DNA of 64,000 nt from Pseudomonadota bacterium (GTDB lineage Bacteria > Pseudomonadota > Gammaproteobacteria > Burkholderiales > Burkholderiaceae_C). Both the position numbers and the translations under genes were made by a program. Positions 45,774 through 54,723 of this stretch are shown piece by piece. The notes under the pieces were generated by a model that worked only from the letters and a program-made list of their open reading frames with translations, was not told the origin of the DNA and did no database searches. The stretch covers positions 62,001 to 126,000 of the forward strand of contig JAFEEF010000018.1 in NCBI GenBank assembly GCA_018241265.1, written 5' to 3'. Each line of letters begins with the position of its first letter. Within the stretch, counting starts at the first letter, position 1.

Positions 45774-46240
45774 GCATCCGGCCGGCCTCCGAAGAGGACG
45801 CGGCGCGCAAGCGCCTGCATGCCGGCCTCCTGATGCTGGCGGGCAGGACGCCGGCGGAAGCGGCGCACGCCGTCGGCGTGGCGCGCCAGACCGCCTACAA
45901 GTGGAAGGCCCGTCTCGACGACGGCGGCATCGACGCGTTGCGCAGCATGACCAACGGCCGGCCGGCGCAGCTCGATGCGGATCAGCTGCGGCGGCTGCGC
46001 GCGGCCTTGCTGCAAGGCGCGCTGGCCCACGGCTTCCGGACCGACGGCTGGACGCCGAAGCGTGCCGGCGTGCTGATCGAGCGGCTGCACGGCGTGCGCT
46101 TCAGCGACGCGCATGTTCGAAGGCTGTTGGCGAGCGTCGGATACAACACGGGCAACGCGCAGCAGCGCCATGCCGGATGGGCCGCGCCGGCTGGCGTGCG
46201 CGGCGGCGGCGCGCCGTCGGAGCGCACGGCGCGCTGGTAG
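45770..46240 (+). CDS. Winged-HTH protein resembling the N-terminus of IS630-type transposases
   Basis: The protein has 156 residues. An HTH (GRTPAEAAHAVGVARQTAYK) and a winged HTH_33-like segment (LARGALAHGF-like: AHGFRTDGWTPKRAGVLIER, then FSDAHVRRLLASVGY) match the DNA-binding part of IS630/Tc1 transposases. No DDE catalytic domain follows; the frame ends after a glycine-rich tail. It is either a domesticated regulator or a transposase remnant. The ATGA overlap with DUF202 argues for retention as a gene. 46241-46330 contains nothing recognisable. Confidence 0.7.
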   Translation: MSIRPASEEDAARKRLHAGLLMLAGRTPAEAAHAVGVARQTAYKWKARLDDGGIDALRSMTNGRPAQLDADQLRRLRAALLQGALAHGFRTDGWTPKRAGVLIERLHGVRFSDAHVRRLLASVGYNTGNAQQRHAGWAAPAGVRGGGAPSERTARW

Positions 46241-46330
46241 CGCTCGGGCTCAAGTCCGCGGTCGCGGTGCCGATGTCCTGCGTAACGTCGAGTGGTCATG
46301 CCCGGCCGTTCGAGCTGCCCACGCCCGCCC

Positions 46331-46657
46331 ATGGTCAACGCCATCACTGCCGGAACGACGTCCGCCTACGGTTCGGCGCCGGCCGCATCGTCGGCGAGCC
46401 TCGACGCGCAGTTGAGCACCTGTCGCGCGCAACTCGAGGACTGGGTGACCTGCCCTTCGTCGAAGACGCCGGAAGGCAAGGAGAAGGTCAAGGAGCTGAC
46501 GACGCGGTACGCGGCGATCAAGCGGCAGATCGAGCAGGTGGCGCAGACGCCGAGCCGGCGATCGACCGATGGCGTCGCGGCCGCGGCGGGACAGGTACGC
46601 CAGCCGGGCCGGGGCGCCGTCGGCTTGCTCGGCGCCCGCCTGGACTTGTACGCCTGA
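46331..46657 (+). CDS. Small hypothetical protein with a coiled-coil segment
   Basis: The protein has 108 residues starting at ATG 46331. The central part (about 20-70: LSTCRAQLEDWVTCPSSKTP, then GKEKVKELTTRYAAIKRQIE) looks like a short helical hairpin or coiled coil with a CxxxxxxxxxC pair. The ends are low complexity (Ala/Ser and Gly/Arg). I recognise no function. It is convergent with the SoeC-like gene, 13 bases apart. Confidence 0.6.
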   Translation: MVNAITAGTTSAYGSAPAASSASLDAQLSTCRAQLEDWVTCPSSKTPEGKEKVKELTTRYAAIKRQIEQVAQTPSRRSTDGVAAAAGQVRQPGRGAVGLLGARLDLYA

Positions 46658-46670
46658 AGGCCGCCGCGCC

Positions 46671-47606
46671 CTACGACACCCGCTGGTAGTACAGGTTCTG
46701 CGGGTGCCGCGCCTGCGCGAAGAAGAACCAGCGGTCGGCCAGCAGGCCGACGATCTGCAGCGCGACGGCCACGGGCCACGGCCAGGTGCCGCCGGAGAGC
46801 GCGGCCCACAGCGACAGCAGCGCCGGCGCGATGAAGCCGAGCCCGATCCCGAGCGCCTTGACCTGGCGCAGCGTGCCGTCGCTGCGGCCGTGGAAGAACT
46901 CGCGCGTGTTGAACGCGCCGGCCGACATGCCCATCGACTTCTGCACCAGTTGCGGCGTGCGGATGCCGGTGGCCGATTGCAGGGTCGAGCGGTGGCGCAG
47001 CGCGGCGTTGCGGCGCAGGGCCAGCGTGCGCGTCAGCAACGCGACCAGCGTGACGACGAAAGCGCTCGGTGCGGTCGCATGCAGCAGCGCCGTCTCGCCG
47101 AAGCCCGCGGCGAGCGCGGACGCGAGCACGAGGCCGGACGACAAGCCGATCAGCACGAAGTTGACCAGCGTGTAGCCGTGCGCCCATTCCTCGATGAAGC
47201 GCAGGCAGGCATAGATCATCGCGGTGCAGTACCAGAGCGCCGCGGCCACGACGAGCGCGGCGACCGGCAGCACGGCGGTCACGGCAGCCGCCATGTCGCC
47301 GCGCTGCAGCGCGAGCCACCACGCGGCGACGACCGCGATGAAGGCCGGCAGCACGATCACCTCGCGCGACAGCCACGACGTGCGCCACATCAGCGCGGCG
47401 CGCCAGGCGCGCTCGGGCCGGCCGAGGTGCAGGAACGACGAGCCGAGGCCGATCAGCAGCATCACGAAGGCCAGCAGCAGCACCGCGCCGACGAAGCCGG
47501 CCGACAGCGGCATGCCGGCGAGCATCGCCAGCGCCAGCGTCACGACGAGGCCTTGCGCGGCGCCGGCGATGGTCGTGAAGACGACGACGGAGTAGGCCGG
47601 ATTCAT
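46671..47606 (-). CDS. DmsC/SoeC-like membrane anchor of a molybdoenzyme
   Basis: The protein has 311 residues and about eight membrane segments. GSSFLHLGRPERAWRAALMW and TSWLSREVI are signatures of the DmsC/NrfD-like anchors that exchange electrons with the quinone pool. It is the third gene of a large subunit-FeS subunit-anchor operon, and its start overlaps the FeS subunit stop as ATGA. A large insert around 200-250 (RTLALRRNAALRHRSTLQSA) is cytoplasmic. The SoeC assignment rests on gene order and the lack of a Tat signal on the large subunit. Confidence 0.85.
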   Translation of the reverse strand: MNPAYSVVVFTTIAGAAQGLVVTLALAMLAGMPLSAGFVGAVLLLAFVMLLIGLGSSFLHLGRPERAWRAALMWRTSWLSREVIVLPAFIAVVAAWWLALQRGDMAAAVTAVLPVAALVVAAALWYCTAMIYACLRFIEEWAHGYTLVNFVLIGLSSGLVLASALAAGFGETALLHATAPSAFVVTLVALLTRTLALRRNAALRHRSTLQSATGIRTPQLVQKSMGMSAGAFNTREFFHGRSDGTLRQVKALGIGLGFIAPALLSLWAALSGGTWPWPVAVALQIVGLLADRWFFFAQARHPQNLYYQRVS

Positions 47607-48418
47607 GGCTGCGGCCCTCCGGCGGCTTCGATCTTGCGCCGCGGCAGGTACTGGTTGGCGGGTCGGGTCTGCCACTCGGGCATCAGCGGATAGCCGCCGC
47701 GCTCGCGGATCGCCTTCGAGACCTCGGACTCCGGATCCTTCACGTCGCCGAACAGGCGGGCGCCGGTCGGGCACGCCTTCACGCACGCGGGCCGGCGGTC
47801 CATGGGGGCGAGCTTCTCGTCGTAGATGCGGTCGACGCACAGGGTGCACTTGGTCATCACCTGGCGCTCTTCGTCGAGCTCGCGCGCGCCGTACGGGCAC
47901 GCCCATGCGCAGTACTTGCAGCCGATGCACTTGTCGTAGTCGACCAGCACGATGCCGTCGGCCTTGCGCTTGTAGCTCGCGCCGGTCGGGCAGACCGGCA
48001 CGCACGGCGGGTCCTCGCAGTGCAGGCAGCTCTTCGGGAAGTGGATCGTGTCGGTCGACGGGAAGGCGCCGGCCTCGTAGGTCTGCACGCGGTTGAAGAA
48101 CGTGCCGGTCGGCGCCGCGCCGTAGGCATGCTCGTCGGCCAGCGGCCCGGCCGTGCCCGACGTGTTCCATTCCTTGCACGACGTCACGCAGGCATGGCAG
48201 CCGACGCAGACGTTGAGGTCGATGACGAGCGCGAGCTGCTTCGCGAGCGTGTCGCCCGGCTCCCAGCGGGCGCTCTCTTCATTCCCTCGGGGAGCGGGTC
48301 GGGGAGCGGGTTGGGGAGCGGGCGGTCGCGTACCGCCTCCCGCACCTTCGCCCTTGCCCTCTCCCGCGAGAGGGAGTGCGCCGCTGCCCGCCAGCAGGTC
48401 TTTCAGCCACTGGATCAT
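47603..48418 (-). CDS. DmsB/SoeB-like 4Fe-4S ferredoxin subunit
   Basis: The protein has 271 residues. Four cysteine clusters bind 4Fe-4S centres: CVGCHACVTSCKEW, CLHCEDPPCVPVCP, CIGCKYCAWACPYG, and a CTLC...CVKACPTGA pair. It carries electrons from the molybdopterin subunit to the anchor. Residues 13-50 are a low-complexity Gly/Pro/Ala stretch encoded by a short palindromic repeat region (48261-48375), probably inserted in frame between the start and the conserved domain. The ATGA overlap with the catalytic gene indicates one operon. Confidence 0.88.
   Translation of the reverse strand: MIQWLKDLLAGSGALPLAGEGKGEGAGGGTRPPAPQPAPRPAPRGNEESARWEPGDTLAKQLALVIDLNVCVGCHACVTSCKEWNTSGTAGPLADEHAYGAAPTGTFFNRVQTYEAGAFPSTDTIHFPKSCLHCEDPPCVPVCPTGASYKRKADGIVLVDYDKCIGCKYCAWACPYGARELDEERQVMTKCTLCVDRIYDEKLAPMDRRPACVKACPTGARLFGDVKDPESEVSKAIRERGGYPLMPEWQTRPANQYLPRRKIEAAGGPQP
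48357..48374. repeat. Palindromic GC repeat inside the FeS-subunit gene
   Basis: CCCTCTC-CCGC-GAGAGGG forms a perfect 7-base stem. It is flanked by three near-copies of GGGGAGCGGGT (48295-48323). Such elements are normally intergenic; here it is read in frame as AGEGKGEGAGGG. Confidence 0.55.
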
Positions 48419-51345
48419 GGGTTCTTCCGTCCTGCAAAGTAGGTCAGCACCTTGGCCGCGCGGCCGCGCACGCCCGGCGTCGCCGGTACCGCGGCGATCT
48501 GCGGCCAGGTCTCTTGCGGCTCCTCCGGATCGGCCGGCCGGATGCGCACCCGCACGTCGTACCAGCCGGCCTGGCCGGTGATCGGATCGGAGTTGCTGAT
48601 CGTCTTGCCGCTGCCCTTGCCGTCCAGCGGCAGCTCCTCGCTGATCAGGTGGTTCAGCAGGAAGCCCTTGCGCGATTCGTCCGAGCCCGGCTGCAGTTGC
48701 CACGCGCCATCGGCCTTGCCGATCGCGTTCCAGGTCCACACCGTGCCGGGCTCGACCGCTTCGCTGTAGCGCAGCATGCAGCGCACCTTGCCCCAGGGGC
48801 TCTCGACCCAGCACCAGCCGCCGTCGGCGATGCCGGCCGCCTGCGCGGTGAGCGGATTGACCTGCAGGTAGTTGTGGCTGTGGATCTGGCGCAGCCAGGC
48901 ATTCTGCGAGTCCCACGAGTGGTACATCGCCATCGGCCGCTGCGTGACGGCGTTGAGCGGATAGGCCTCGAGGTCGGTTGCCGCTTCCTCGAGCGGCGGG
49001 TACCAGAACGGCAGCGGGTCGAAGTAGGTTTCGATGCGCTCGCGCAGGTGCTCGGGCGGCCGGCGTCCTTCGGTCTTGCCTTGCGCCGCGAGGCGGAACG
49101 CCTGCAAGGTGTCGGAATACAGCGCGAGCTGCACCGGATCGTTGCGCTGGCGCCAGCCCTTGTCCTTCGCGAAGTCGAGGTAGGCGCGGTTCCACTGCCG
49201 CATGTACTGCATGTTCTCGGGCATGTGGTAGCGGAACACGCAGCCGTTCTTCTCGTACATCTCCCACTGCTTCGGGTTCGGCGCGCCGCGCAGGTGCTCG
49301 GTGCCGTCCTTGCCGCGCCAGCCGGCCAGGAAGCCGACGCCGGGCGACGGCTCGAAGTTGACGACGAAGTCCGGATAGTCCTTGAACTTGCGCCCGCCCT
49401 CGGCCGTCGTGAAGGCCGGAAACTTCAGGCGCGACGCCAGCTCGATCAGCACTTCCTGGAACGGCTTGCATTCGCCGGTCGGCGGCACGACCGGAATGCG
49501 CACCGAGTCGACCGGCCCGTCGAACTCGGAGATCGGCCGGTCGAGCATGCTCATCACGTCGTGCCGCTCGAGGTAGGTCGTGTCGGGCAGCACGAGGTCG
49601 GCGAACGCGACGGTCTCGCTCTGGAAGGCGTCGCAGACCGCGATGAACGGGATCTTGAACTCGCCGTTCTCGTCCTTCGCGTTGAGCATGTCGCGCACCG
49701 CCATCGTGTTCATGCTGGAGTTCCAGGCCATGTTGGCCATGAAGATCAGCAAGGTGTCGATGCGGTACGGGTCGCCCTTGACGGCGTTCGTGATGACGTT
49801 GTGCATCAGCCCGTGGGCCGACAGCGGGTGCTCCCACGAGAACGCGTGGTCGATGCGGATCGGCGAGCCGTCGGGGTTGATCGCGAGCTCGTCCGGGTTG
49901 GCCGGGAAGCCGAGCGGCGCGGCATTCAGCGGCGTGTTCGGCTGGATCATCCCCGGGTCGTTGAAGGCCCGGTAGTTCGGCACGATGTGGCGCGGGTAGG
50001 GCGCCTTGTGGCGAAAGCCGCCGGCTGCGTCGATCGTGCCGAGCAGGCTCATCAGGATGGCGAGCGCGCGGATCGTCTGGAAGCCGTTCGAATGCGCCGC
50101 CAGGCCGCGCATCGCGTGGAAGGCGACCGGACGGCCCGGCGTCGTCGGGTGCTCCTTGCCCCAGGCGTCGGTCCACGGGATCGGCAGCTCGAAGGCCTGG
50201 TGCAGCGCGGTCTCGCCCATCTCGCGCGCGAGCGCACGGATGCGCGCGGCCGGGATCCCGGTGATGCCTTCGGCCCACTCGGGCGTGCAGCTCGCGACGC
50301 GCTCGCGCAGGAGCTGGAACGACGGCGCGACCGGCGTGCCGTCGGGCAGCGTGTAGTGCCCTTCGAGGGCCGGATCGCAGCCGTCGGCGATGCCTTCGGG
50401 ATAGGCATGCTTGACGCTGCCGCTCGGCAGGTCCCACACCAGCTTGTTGTGCGGCACGCGGCCGTCGCCCGGCGGGCCGGCTTCGGGATCGAACGCGAAG
50501 AGGCCGTGCCTGGCGCCGTCGTCCAGCACGACGAGCTGCGGCGCGTTCGTGTAGCGCTTCAGGAACGCATGGTCGATCAGGTCGCTCGCGATCAGCTCGT
50601 GCAGCAGCGCCATGAAGAGCGCACCGTCGGTGCCGGGCTTGATCGGTATCCATTCGTCGGCGATCGCCGAGTAGCCGGTGCGCACCGGGTTGATCGTGAT
50701 GAAGCGGCCGCCCGACCTCTTGAACTTGCTCAAGGCGATCTTCATCGGGTTGCTGTGGTGATCCTCGGCGGTACCGATCATCACGAACAGCCTGGCGCGA
50801 TCGAGATCGGGCCCGCCGAACTCCCAGAAGCTGCCGCCTATCGTGTAGATCATGCCGGCAGCCATGTTCACCGAGCAGAAGCCGCCGTGCGCCGCATAGT
50901 TCGGCGTGCCGAACTGGCGCGCGAAGAGGCCGGTCAGCGCCTGCATCTGGTCGCGGCCGGTGAAGAGCGCGAACTTCTTCGGGTCGGTCGAGCGGATCTT
51001 CGCCAGGCGCTCGGTCAGGACCTCGAACGCGCGCTCCCACGAGACGACCTCGAACTCGCCCGCACCGCGTTCGCTGCCCGGCTTGCGCATCAGCGGCTTG
51101 GTGAGCCGCGCCGGCGACACCTGCTTCATGATCCCCGACGCGCCCTTGGCGCAGATCACCCCCTGGTTGAGCGGGTGGTCGGGGTTGCCGTCGATGTAGC
51201 GGACCTGGCCGTCGCGCAAGTGGACGCGGATGCCGCAGCGGCAGGCGCACATGTAGCAGGTGGTGGTCTTGACCTCGGTGGTCGCGCCCGGCAGCGGCGG
51301 GGCCAGCGGATCGTGCAGCGGTTCCCTCGACAGCAGCTTCAGCAA
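48415..51345 (-). CDS. Molybdopterin oxidoreductase catalytic subunit (DMSO-reductase family, SoeA-like)
   Basis: The protein has 976 residues. The N-terminal 4Fe-4S site is Cys30-x2-Cys33-x3-Cys37-x27-Cys65. The bis-MGD domains follow (FGTPNYAAHGGFCSVNMAAG, later AFADLVLPDTTYLERHDVMS and a C-terminal dinucleotide-binding domain). There is no Tat signal, so it should be cytoplasmic, as in the sulfite-oxidising SoeABC complex, whose size and gene order it shares. Other family members (thiosulfate, polysulfide, tetrathionate enzymes) remain possible. The start is TTG at 51343-51345, preceded by GAGGAG. Confidence 0.85.
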   Translation of the reverse strand: MLKLLSREPLHDPLAPPLPGATTEVKTTTCYMCACRCGIRVHLRDGQVRYIDGNPDHPLNQGVICAKGASGIMKQVSPARLTKPLMRKPGSERGAGEFEVVSWERAFEVLTERLAKIRSTDPKKFALFTGRDQMQALTGLFARQFGTPNYAAHGGFCSVNMAAGMIYTIGGSFWEFGGPDLDRARLFVMIGTAEDHHSNPMKIALSKFKRSGGRFITINPVRTGYSAIADEWIPIKPGTDGALFMALLHELIASDLIDHAFLKRYTNAPQLVVLDDGARHGLFAFDPEAGPPGDGRVPHNKLVWDLPSGSVKHAYPEGIADGCDPALEGHYTLPDGTPVAPSFQLLRERVASCTPEWAEGITGIPAARIRALAREMGETALHQAFELPIPWTDAWGKEHPTTPGRPVAFHAMRGLAAHSNGFQTIRALAILMSLLGTIDAAGGFRHKAPYPRHIVPNYRAFNDPGMIQPNTPLNAAPLGFPANPDELAINPDGSPIRIDHAFSWEHPLSAHGLMHNVITNAVKGDPYRIDTLLIFMANMAWNSSMNTMAVRDMLNAKDENGEFKIPFIAVCDAFQSETVAFADLVLPDTTYLERHDVMSMLDRPISEFDGPVDSVRIPVVPPTGECKPFQEVLIELASRLKFPAFTTAEGGRKFKDYPDFVVNFEPSPGVGFLAGWRGKDGTEHLRGAPNPKQWEMYEKNGCVFRYHMPENMQYMRQWNRAYLDFAKDKGWRQRNDPVQLALYSDTLQAFRLAAQGKTEGRRPPEHLRERIETYFDPLPFWYPPLEEAATDLEAYPLNAVTQRPMAMYHSWDSQNAWLRQIHSHNYLQVNPLTAQAAGIADGGWCWVESPWGKVRCMLRYSEAVEPGTVWTWNAIGKADGAWQLQPGSDESRKGFLLNHLISEELPLDGKGSGKTISNSDPITGQAGWYDVRVRIRPADPEEPQETWPQIAAVPATPGVRGRAAKVLTYFAGRKNP

Positions 51346-51421
51346 GGGCGACTCCTCGTGATGGAGATGGCGTGTCTCGACGCCGACCGGGCGATGTTAG
51401 GCAGTCGCGGTCGTTCGGAAA

Positions 51422-51437
51422 AGCGGAGAATTCCGCT
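51422..51437. promoter_or_regulatory. Inverted repeat in the LysR/molybdoenzyme divergent promoter region
   Basis: AGCGGA-GAAT-TCCGCT is a perfect 6-base inverted repeat ending 4 bases before the LysR ATG. It may be an autoregulatory operator, or a hairpin covering the ribosome site. The divergent gap (51346-51441) is only 96 bases. Confidence 0.4.
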
Positions 51438-51441
51438 CACG

Positions 51442-52362
51442 ATGACCGGAAAAGTCGATCAGCCGAATACCGCGTCGCGGCTCCGCCTGAGCCTGCGCCG
51501 GCTCGAGGTGTTCGTCGCCACCGCGCGCGAGGGCAGCACGCGCGCCGCCGCCGACCGCGTGGCGCGCTCGCAGTCGGCCGCGAGCACGGCGCTCGCCGAC
51601 CTCGAAGCGGTGTTCGGCGTGCAGCTCTTCGATCGGCTCGGGCGGCGGCTGGTGCTGAACGAGAACGGCCGGGCGCTCCTGCCGCGCGCGCAGTCGCTGC
51701 TCGAGCAGGCGGCCGAGCTCGAGGCGCTGTTCAGCGGTCGCCATGCGGCGCCGTTGCGCGTCGCCGCGAGCTTCACGATCGGCGAGTACCTGCTGCCCGA
51801 GCGCATCGCGAGCTGGACCCGCAAGCATCCGGCCTCGCCGGTGCGCATGCAGATCGCCAACACGCACGACGTGATCGCCGCGGTCGCGGCGTTCGATGCC
51901 GACGTCGGCTTCGTCGAAGGGCCGGAGACGCATCCCGACGTCGTGACGAGCCCTTGGCTCGACGACGCGCTGATCGTCGTCGCGGCGCCCGACCATCCGC
52001 TGGCGCGCAAGCCCGCGACCGCGCGCCGGCTCGCCAACGCCACCTGGGCGCTGCGCGAGCACGGCTCGGGCACGCGGCAAGTCACCGACGGCTGGCTGCT
52101 GCGGCACCTCGGGCGCGTGCAGGTCGGCTACGAGCTCGGCAGCACCGAGGCGATCAAGCGCGTCGTCGCGGCGGGCGGCGCGCTCGGCTGCCTGTCGCGC
52201 CATGCGGTCGCGCAGGACCTGGACGACGGCCGCCTCGTCGAGTTGCAGACGCGCCTGCCGGCCGCGACGCGCAGCCTCGCGACGGTGGTGCACCGCGACC
52301 GCCACCTCGGCCGCGCCACGCTGGAATTCCTGCGCCACTGCGGCGCGGCGATCGCGCGTTGA
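51442..52362 (+). CDS. LysR-family transcriptional regulator
   Basis: The protein has 306 residues. The N-terminal winged HTH (about 15-75) reads RRLEVFVATAREGSTRAAAD, then VARSQSAASTALADLE. The effector-binding domain (about 100-300) contains FTIGEYLLPERIASW and the G-G-A-L-G-C-L-S-R-H motif that resembles CysB/Cbl-like regulators. It is divergent from the molybdoenzyme operon and is probably its regulator. The ATG at 51442 is the likely start. Confidence 0.9.
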   Translation: MTGKVDQPNTASRLRLSLRRLEVFVATAREGSTRAAADRVARSQSAASTALADLEAVFGVQLFDRLGRRLVLNENGRALLPRAQSLLEQAAELEALFSGRHAAPLRVAASFTIGEYLLPERIASWTRKHPASPVRMQIANTHDVIAAVAAFDADVGFVEGPETHPDVVTSPWLDDALIVVAAPDHPLARKPATARRLANATWALREHGSGTRQVTDGWLLRHLGRVQVGYELGSTEAIKRVVAAGGALGCLSRHAVAQDLDDGRLVELQTRLPAATRSLATVVHRDRHLGRATLEFLRHCGAAIAR

Positions 52363-52372
52363 GGCCGTGTCG

Positions 52373-52768
52373 TCAGCCCAGGCGCGGCAGCACCTTGCGC
52401 AGCGCCGCCTGGTCGATCGGTTTCATCAGGTAGTGGTCGACCGTGCCGAAGACTTCGGTGACGCGCGGATCGGCGCGGTCGCGGCCGGTCACCGCGATCA
52501 GCACGATGTCGTCGCCATGCTCGTCGCGCAGGCGACGCGAAAGCTGCCGGCCGTCGAAGCCCGGCATGTTGACGTCGAGGATCACGCAATGCGGCAGCTG
52601 GCCCGCGACGATGTCGAGCGCACGCTGGCCGTCGGGTGCGGTCCAGACGGTGTAGCCGTCGAGCCGCAGCGCCGTGGCGAGCGGCTCGAGCTCGTCGGCG
52701 ACGTCGTCGACGACGAGCACCTTCACTTCGTCGGCGGTCATGGTCGACGTTGCGGCGGCAGCCATCAT
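52373..52768 (-). CDS. Single-domain response regulator
   Basis: The 131-residue protein is a receiver domain only. Phosphorylation is expected at Asp65 (VILDVNMPGF), with acidic residues DD at 21-22 and Lys in LMKPID. The start overlaps the hybrid kinase stop as ATGA. It is the last gene of the stressosome-kinase operon. Without an output domain it probably relays phosphate or binds a target protein. Confidence 0.9.
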   Translation of the reverse strand: MMAAAATSTMTADEVKVLVVDDVADELEPLATALRLDGYTVWTAPDGQRALDIVAGQLPHCVILDVNMPGFDGRQLSRRLRDEHGDDIVLIAVTGRDRADPRVTEVFGTVDHYLMKPIDQAALRKVLPRLG

Positions 52769-54723
52769 GCGGCGGGCGGCGGGCGCAGCAGCTCCTGGAT
52801 CTGCGCTGCGAGCTCGGGCGGATGGATGGGCTTCGGGCTATGCCGGTCGAAGCCGGCGGCGAGCGCGCGGTCGCGGTCTTCGTCGCGCGCGAACGAGGTC
52901 AGTGCGATCGCGGGAAGGCGGGCGCCGGGCGGCTCGCCCTGGCGGATCTCGCCGATCAGTGCATAGCCGTCGCGCCCCGGCATGCCGACGTCGCAGACCA
53001 GCACGTCGGGCGTGCGCGTCTTGAGCGTCGCATAGGCCTCGTCGGCGGAATAGGCCTGCCATACCTGCGCGCCCAGGCCGGCGAGGATCACGTCGAGCAG
53101 CGCGCAGGCTTCGGGGTCGTCGTCGACCACCAGCACCGACGTGCCGGCCAGCGCGCTGGCGGCCGGCGGCGCGTCGGCGGCGCGACGCCGCTCCGCGGCT
53201 TCGGGTGCCTCGAGCGGCAGCCGCACCTCGAACGTCGAGCCGCGCTCCAGGCCTGCGCTCGTCGCGCTGATCGTGCCGCCGTGCGCTTCGACGAGGTGGC
53301 GCGCGATCGACAGCCCGAGCCCGAGTCCGCCATGCTGGCGGTTGCTGGCGGTGTCGGCCTGCGAGAACTTGTCGAACAGGTGCGGCGCGAACTCGGGCGC
53401 GATGCCGCGGCCGCGGTCCGTCACGGCGAGGCTGATGCCATCGCGCTCCGCGCGCAGGCGGATCTCGACGACGCCATCCGGCTCGGAGAACTTGACGGCG
53501 TTGCTGAGCAGGTTCCAGACGATCTGCTGCAAGCGTCCGGCATCGGCCTGAATGCGCGGCAGGCCGGCCTCGATGTCGAGCCGGACCTGCACGCGCCGGT
53601 CCTCGATGGCCGGCCGCAATGCGCCGATGGCGGCATCGACGGCGTCCGACACCTGCACCGACTCGACGGCCAGTTCGAGCTTGCCGAGGTTGATGCGCGA
53701 CATGTCGAGCAGATCCGAGATCAGCCGCGCCTGCGCCTTGGTGTTGCGATCGATCGCTGCCAGGCCGCGCTGCGCCTCGGCGTCGGTGCTGCGCTTCTGC
53801 AACACGTAGGTCCAGGCCGCGATCGCGTTCAGCGGGCTGCGCAGTTCGTGCGACAGCACCGCGATGAACTCGTCCTTCATGTGGTTCAGGTGCTCGGCGG
53901 CCCAGCGCGCGCCCTTTTCGCGATCGAGGGCCTCGCGGCGCTGCTGCTCGAGCGCGACGCGCTGCGAGATGTCGGTCGCCTGCACCATGCTGATGCCGGG
54001 CTCGGCGAGCGACGAGATGCTCCATTCGAACGCGATCTCGTGCCCCTCGGCATCGACGAGCGGAAACTCGGTGCGTGTTTCTTCCGGTCGCTGGCGGCGC
54101 GCGAACAGGTCGGCGCGCGCGGTCCAGCCGGGCGGCACGAAATCCCTGATCGGTGCGCCGACGACTTCCTCGCTCGTGCGCTTCAGCAGGCCGAGCATCG
54201 CCGGGTTGACCTCGACGAAGCGGCCCTCCGTATCGAGCAGGCAGATGCCGCCGGGCGCTTCGGTATAGATGGCCCGGAACTTCGCTTCGCTGCGCCGCAT
54301 CGCCTCTTCGGCCACGTGCGTGCGCACCAGCGCCTGCACGGTGGCGATCAGCACCGCCGGCTCGACCGGATGGGTCAGGTAGGCGTCGGCGCCCGAATCC
54401 AGGCCGCGCACCTTGTCTTCGTCGGTGACGTAGGCGGCGCTCACGTGCAGCACCGGCAGCCGCACCGTCTCGGGCTGCGAGCGCCAGCGCCGGCAGATCT
54501 CGAAGCCGTCGATGTCGGGCAGATGGACGTCGAGGACCACGGCAGAGATATCCGCGTCGGCCATGCGCAGGCCTTCGGCGCCGGTCGCGGCCTCGCGCGT
54601 GCGAAAGCCCGCCGAGCGCAGCAACCGCGCAGTCACGTAGCGGCTGGTCGGATCGTCGTCGACGATCAGCAGCTCATGCCGCGAACGGTCGATCGGGCGG
54701 AAATCCGAGCTGCGGTCGCTCAC
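52765..54723 (-). CDS. Hybrid sensor histidine kinase (REC-PAS-HisKA-HATPase-REC)
   Basis: The protein has 652 residues. An N-terminal receiver (Asp65, VVLDVHLPDID) is followed by a PAS domain at about 140-255 (FRAIYTEAPGGICLLDTEGR). HisKA carries SHELRSPLNA near 300. HATPase motifs are NLLSNAVKFS, DRGRGI and GLGLGLSIAR. A second receiver lies at about 530-645 (VLVCDVGMPGRDG). No membrane segment is present. The start is GTG, overlapping the upstream kinase stop as GTGA. It likely receives phosphate from the upstream kinase and passes it on. Confidence 0.9.
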   Translation of the reverse strand: MSDRSSDFRPIDRSRHELLIVDDDPTSRYVTARLLRSAGFRTREAATGAEGLRMADADISAVVLDVHLPDIDGFEICRRWRSQPETVRLPVLHVSAAYVTDEDKVRGLDSGADAYLTHPVEPAVLIATVQALVRTHVAEEAMRRSEAKFRAIYTEAPGGICLLDTEGRFVEVNPAMLGLLKRTSEEVVGAPIRDFVPPGWTARADLFARRQRPEETRTEFPLVDAEGHEIAFEWSISSLAEPGISMVQATDISQRVALEQQRREALDREKGARWAAEHLNHMKDEFIAVLSHELRSPLNAIAAWTYVLQKRSTDAEAQRGLAAIDRNTKAQARLISDLLDMSRINLGKLELAVESVQVSDAVDAAIGALRPAIEDRRVQVRLDIEAGLPRIQADAGRLQQIVWNLLSNAVKFSEPDGVVEIRLRAERDGISLAVTDRGRGIAPEFAPHLFDKFSQADTASNRQHGGLGLGLSIARHLVEAHGGTISATSAGLERGSTFEVRLPLEAPEAAERRRAADAPPAASALAGTSVLVVDDDPEACALLDVILAGLGAQVWQAYSADEAYATLKTRTPDVLVCDVGMPGRDGYALIGEIRQGEPPGARLPAIALTSFARDEDRDRALAAGFDRHSPKPIHPPELAAQIQELLRPPPAA

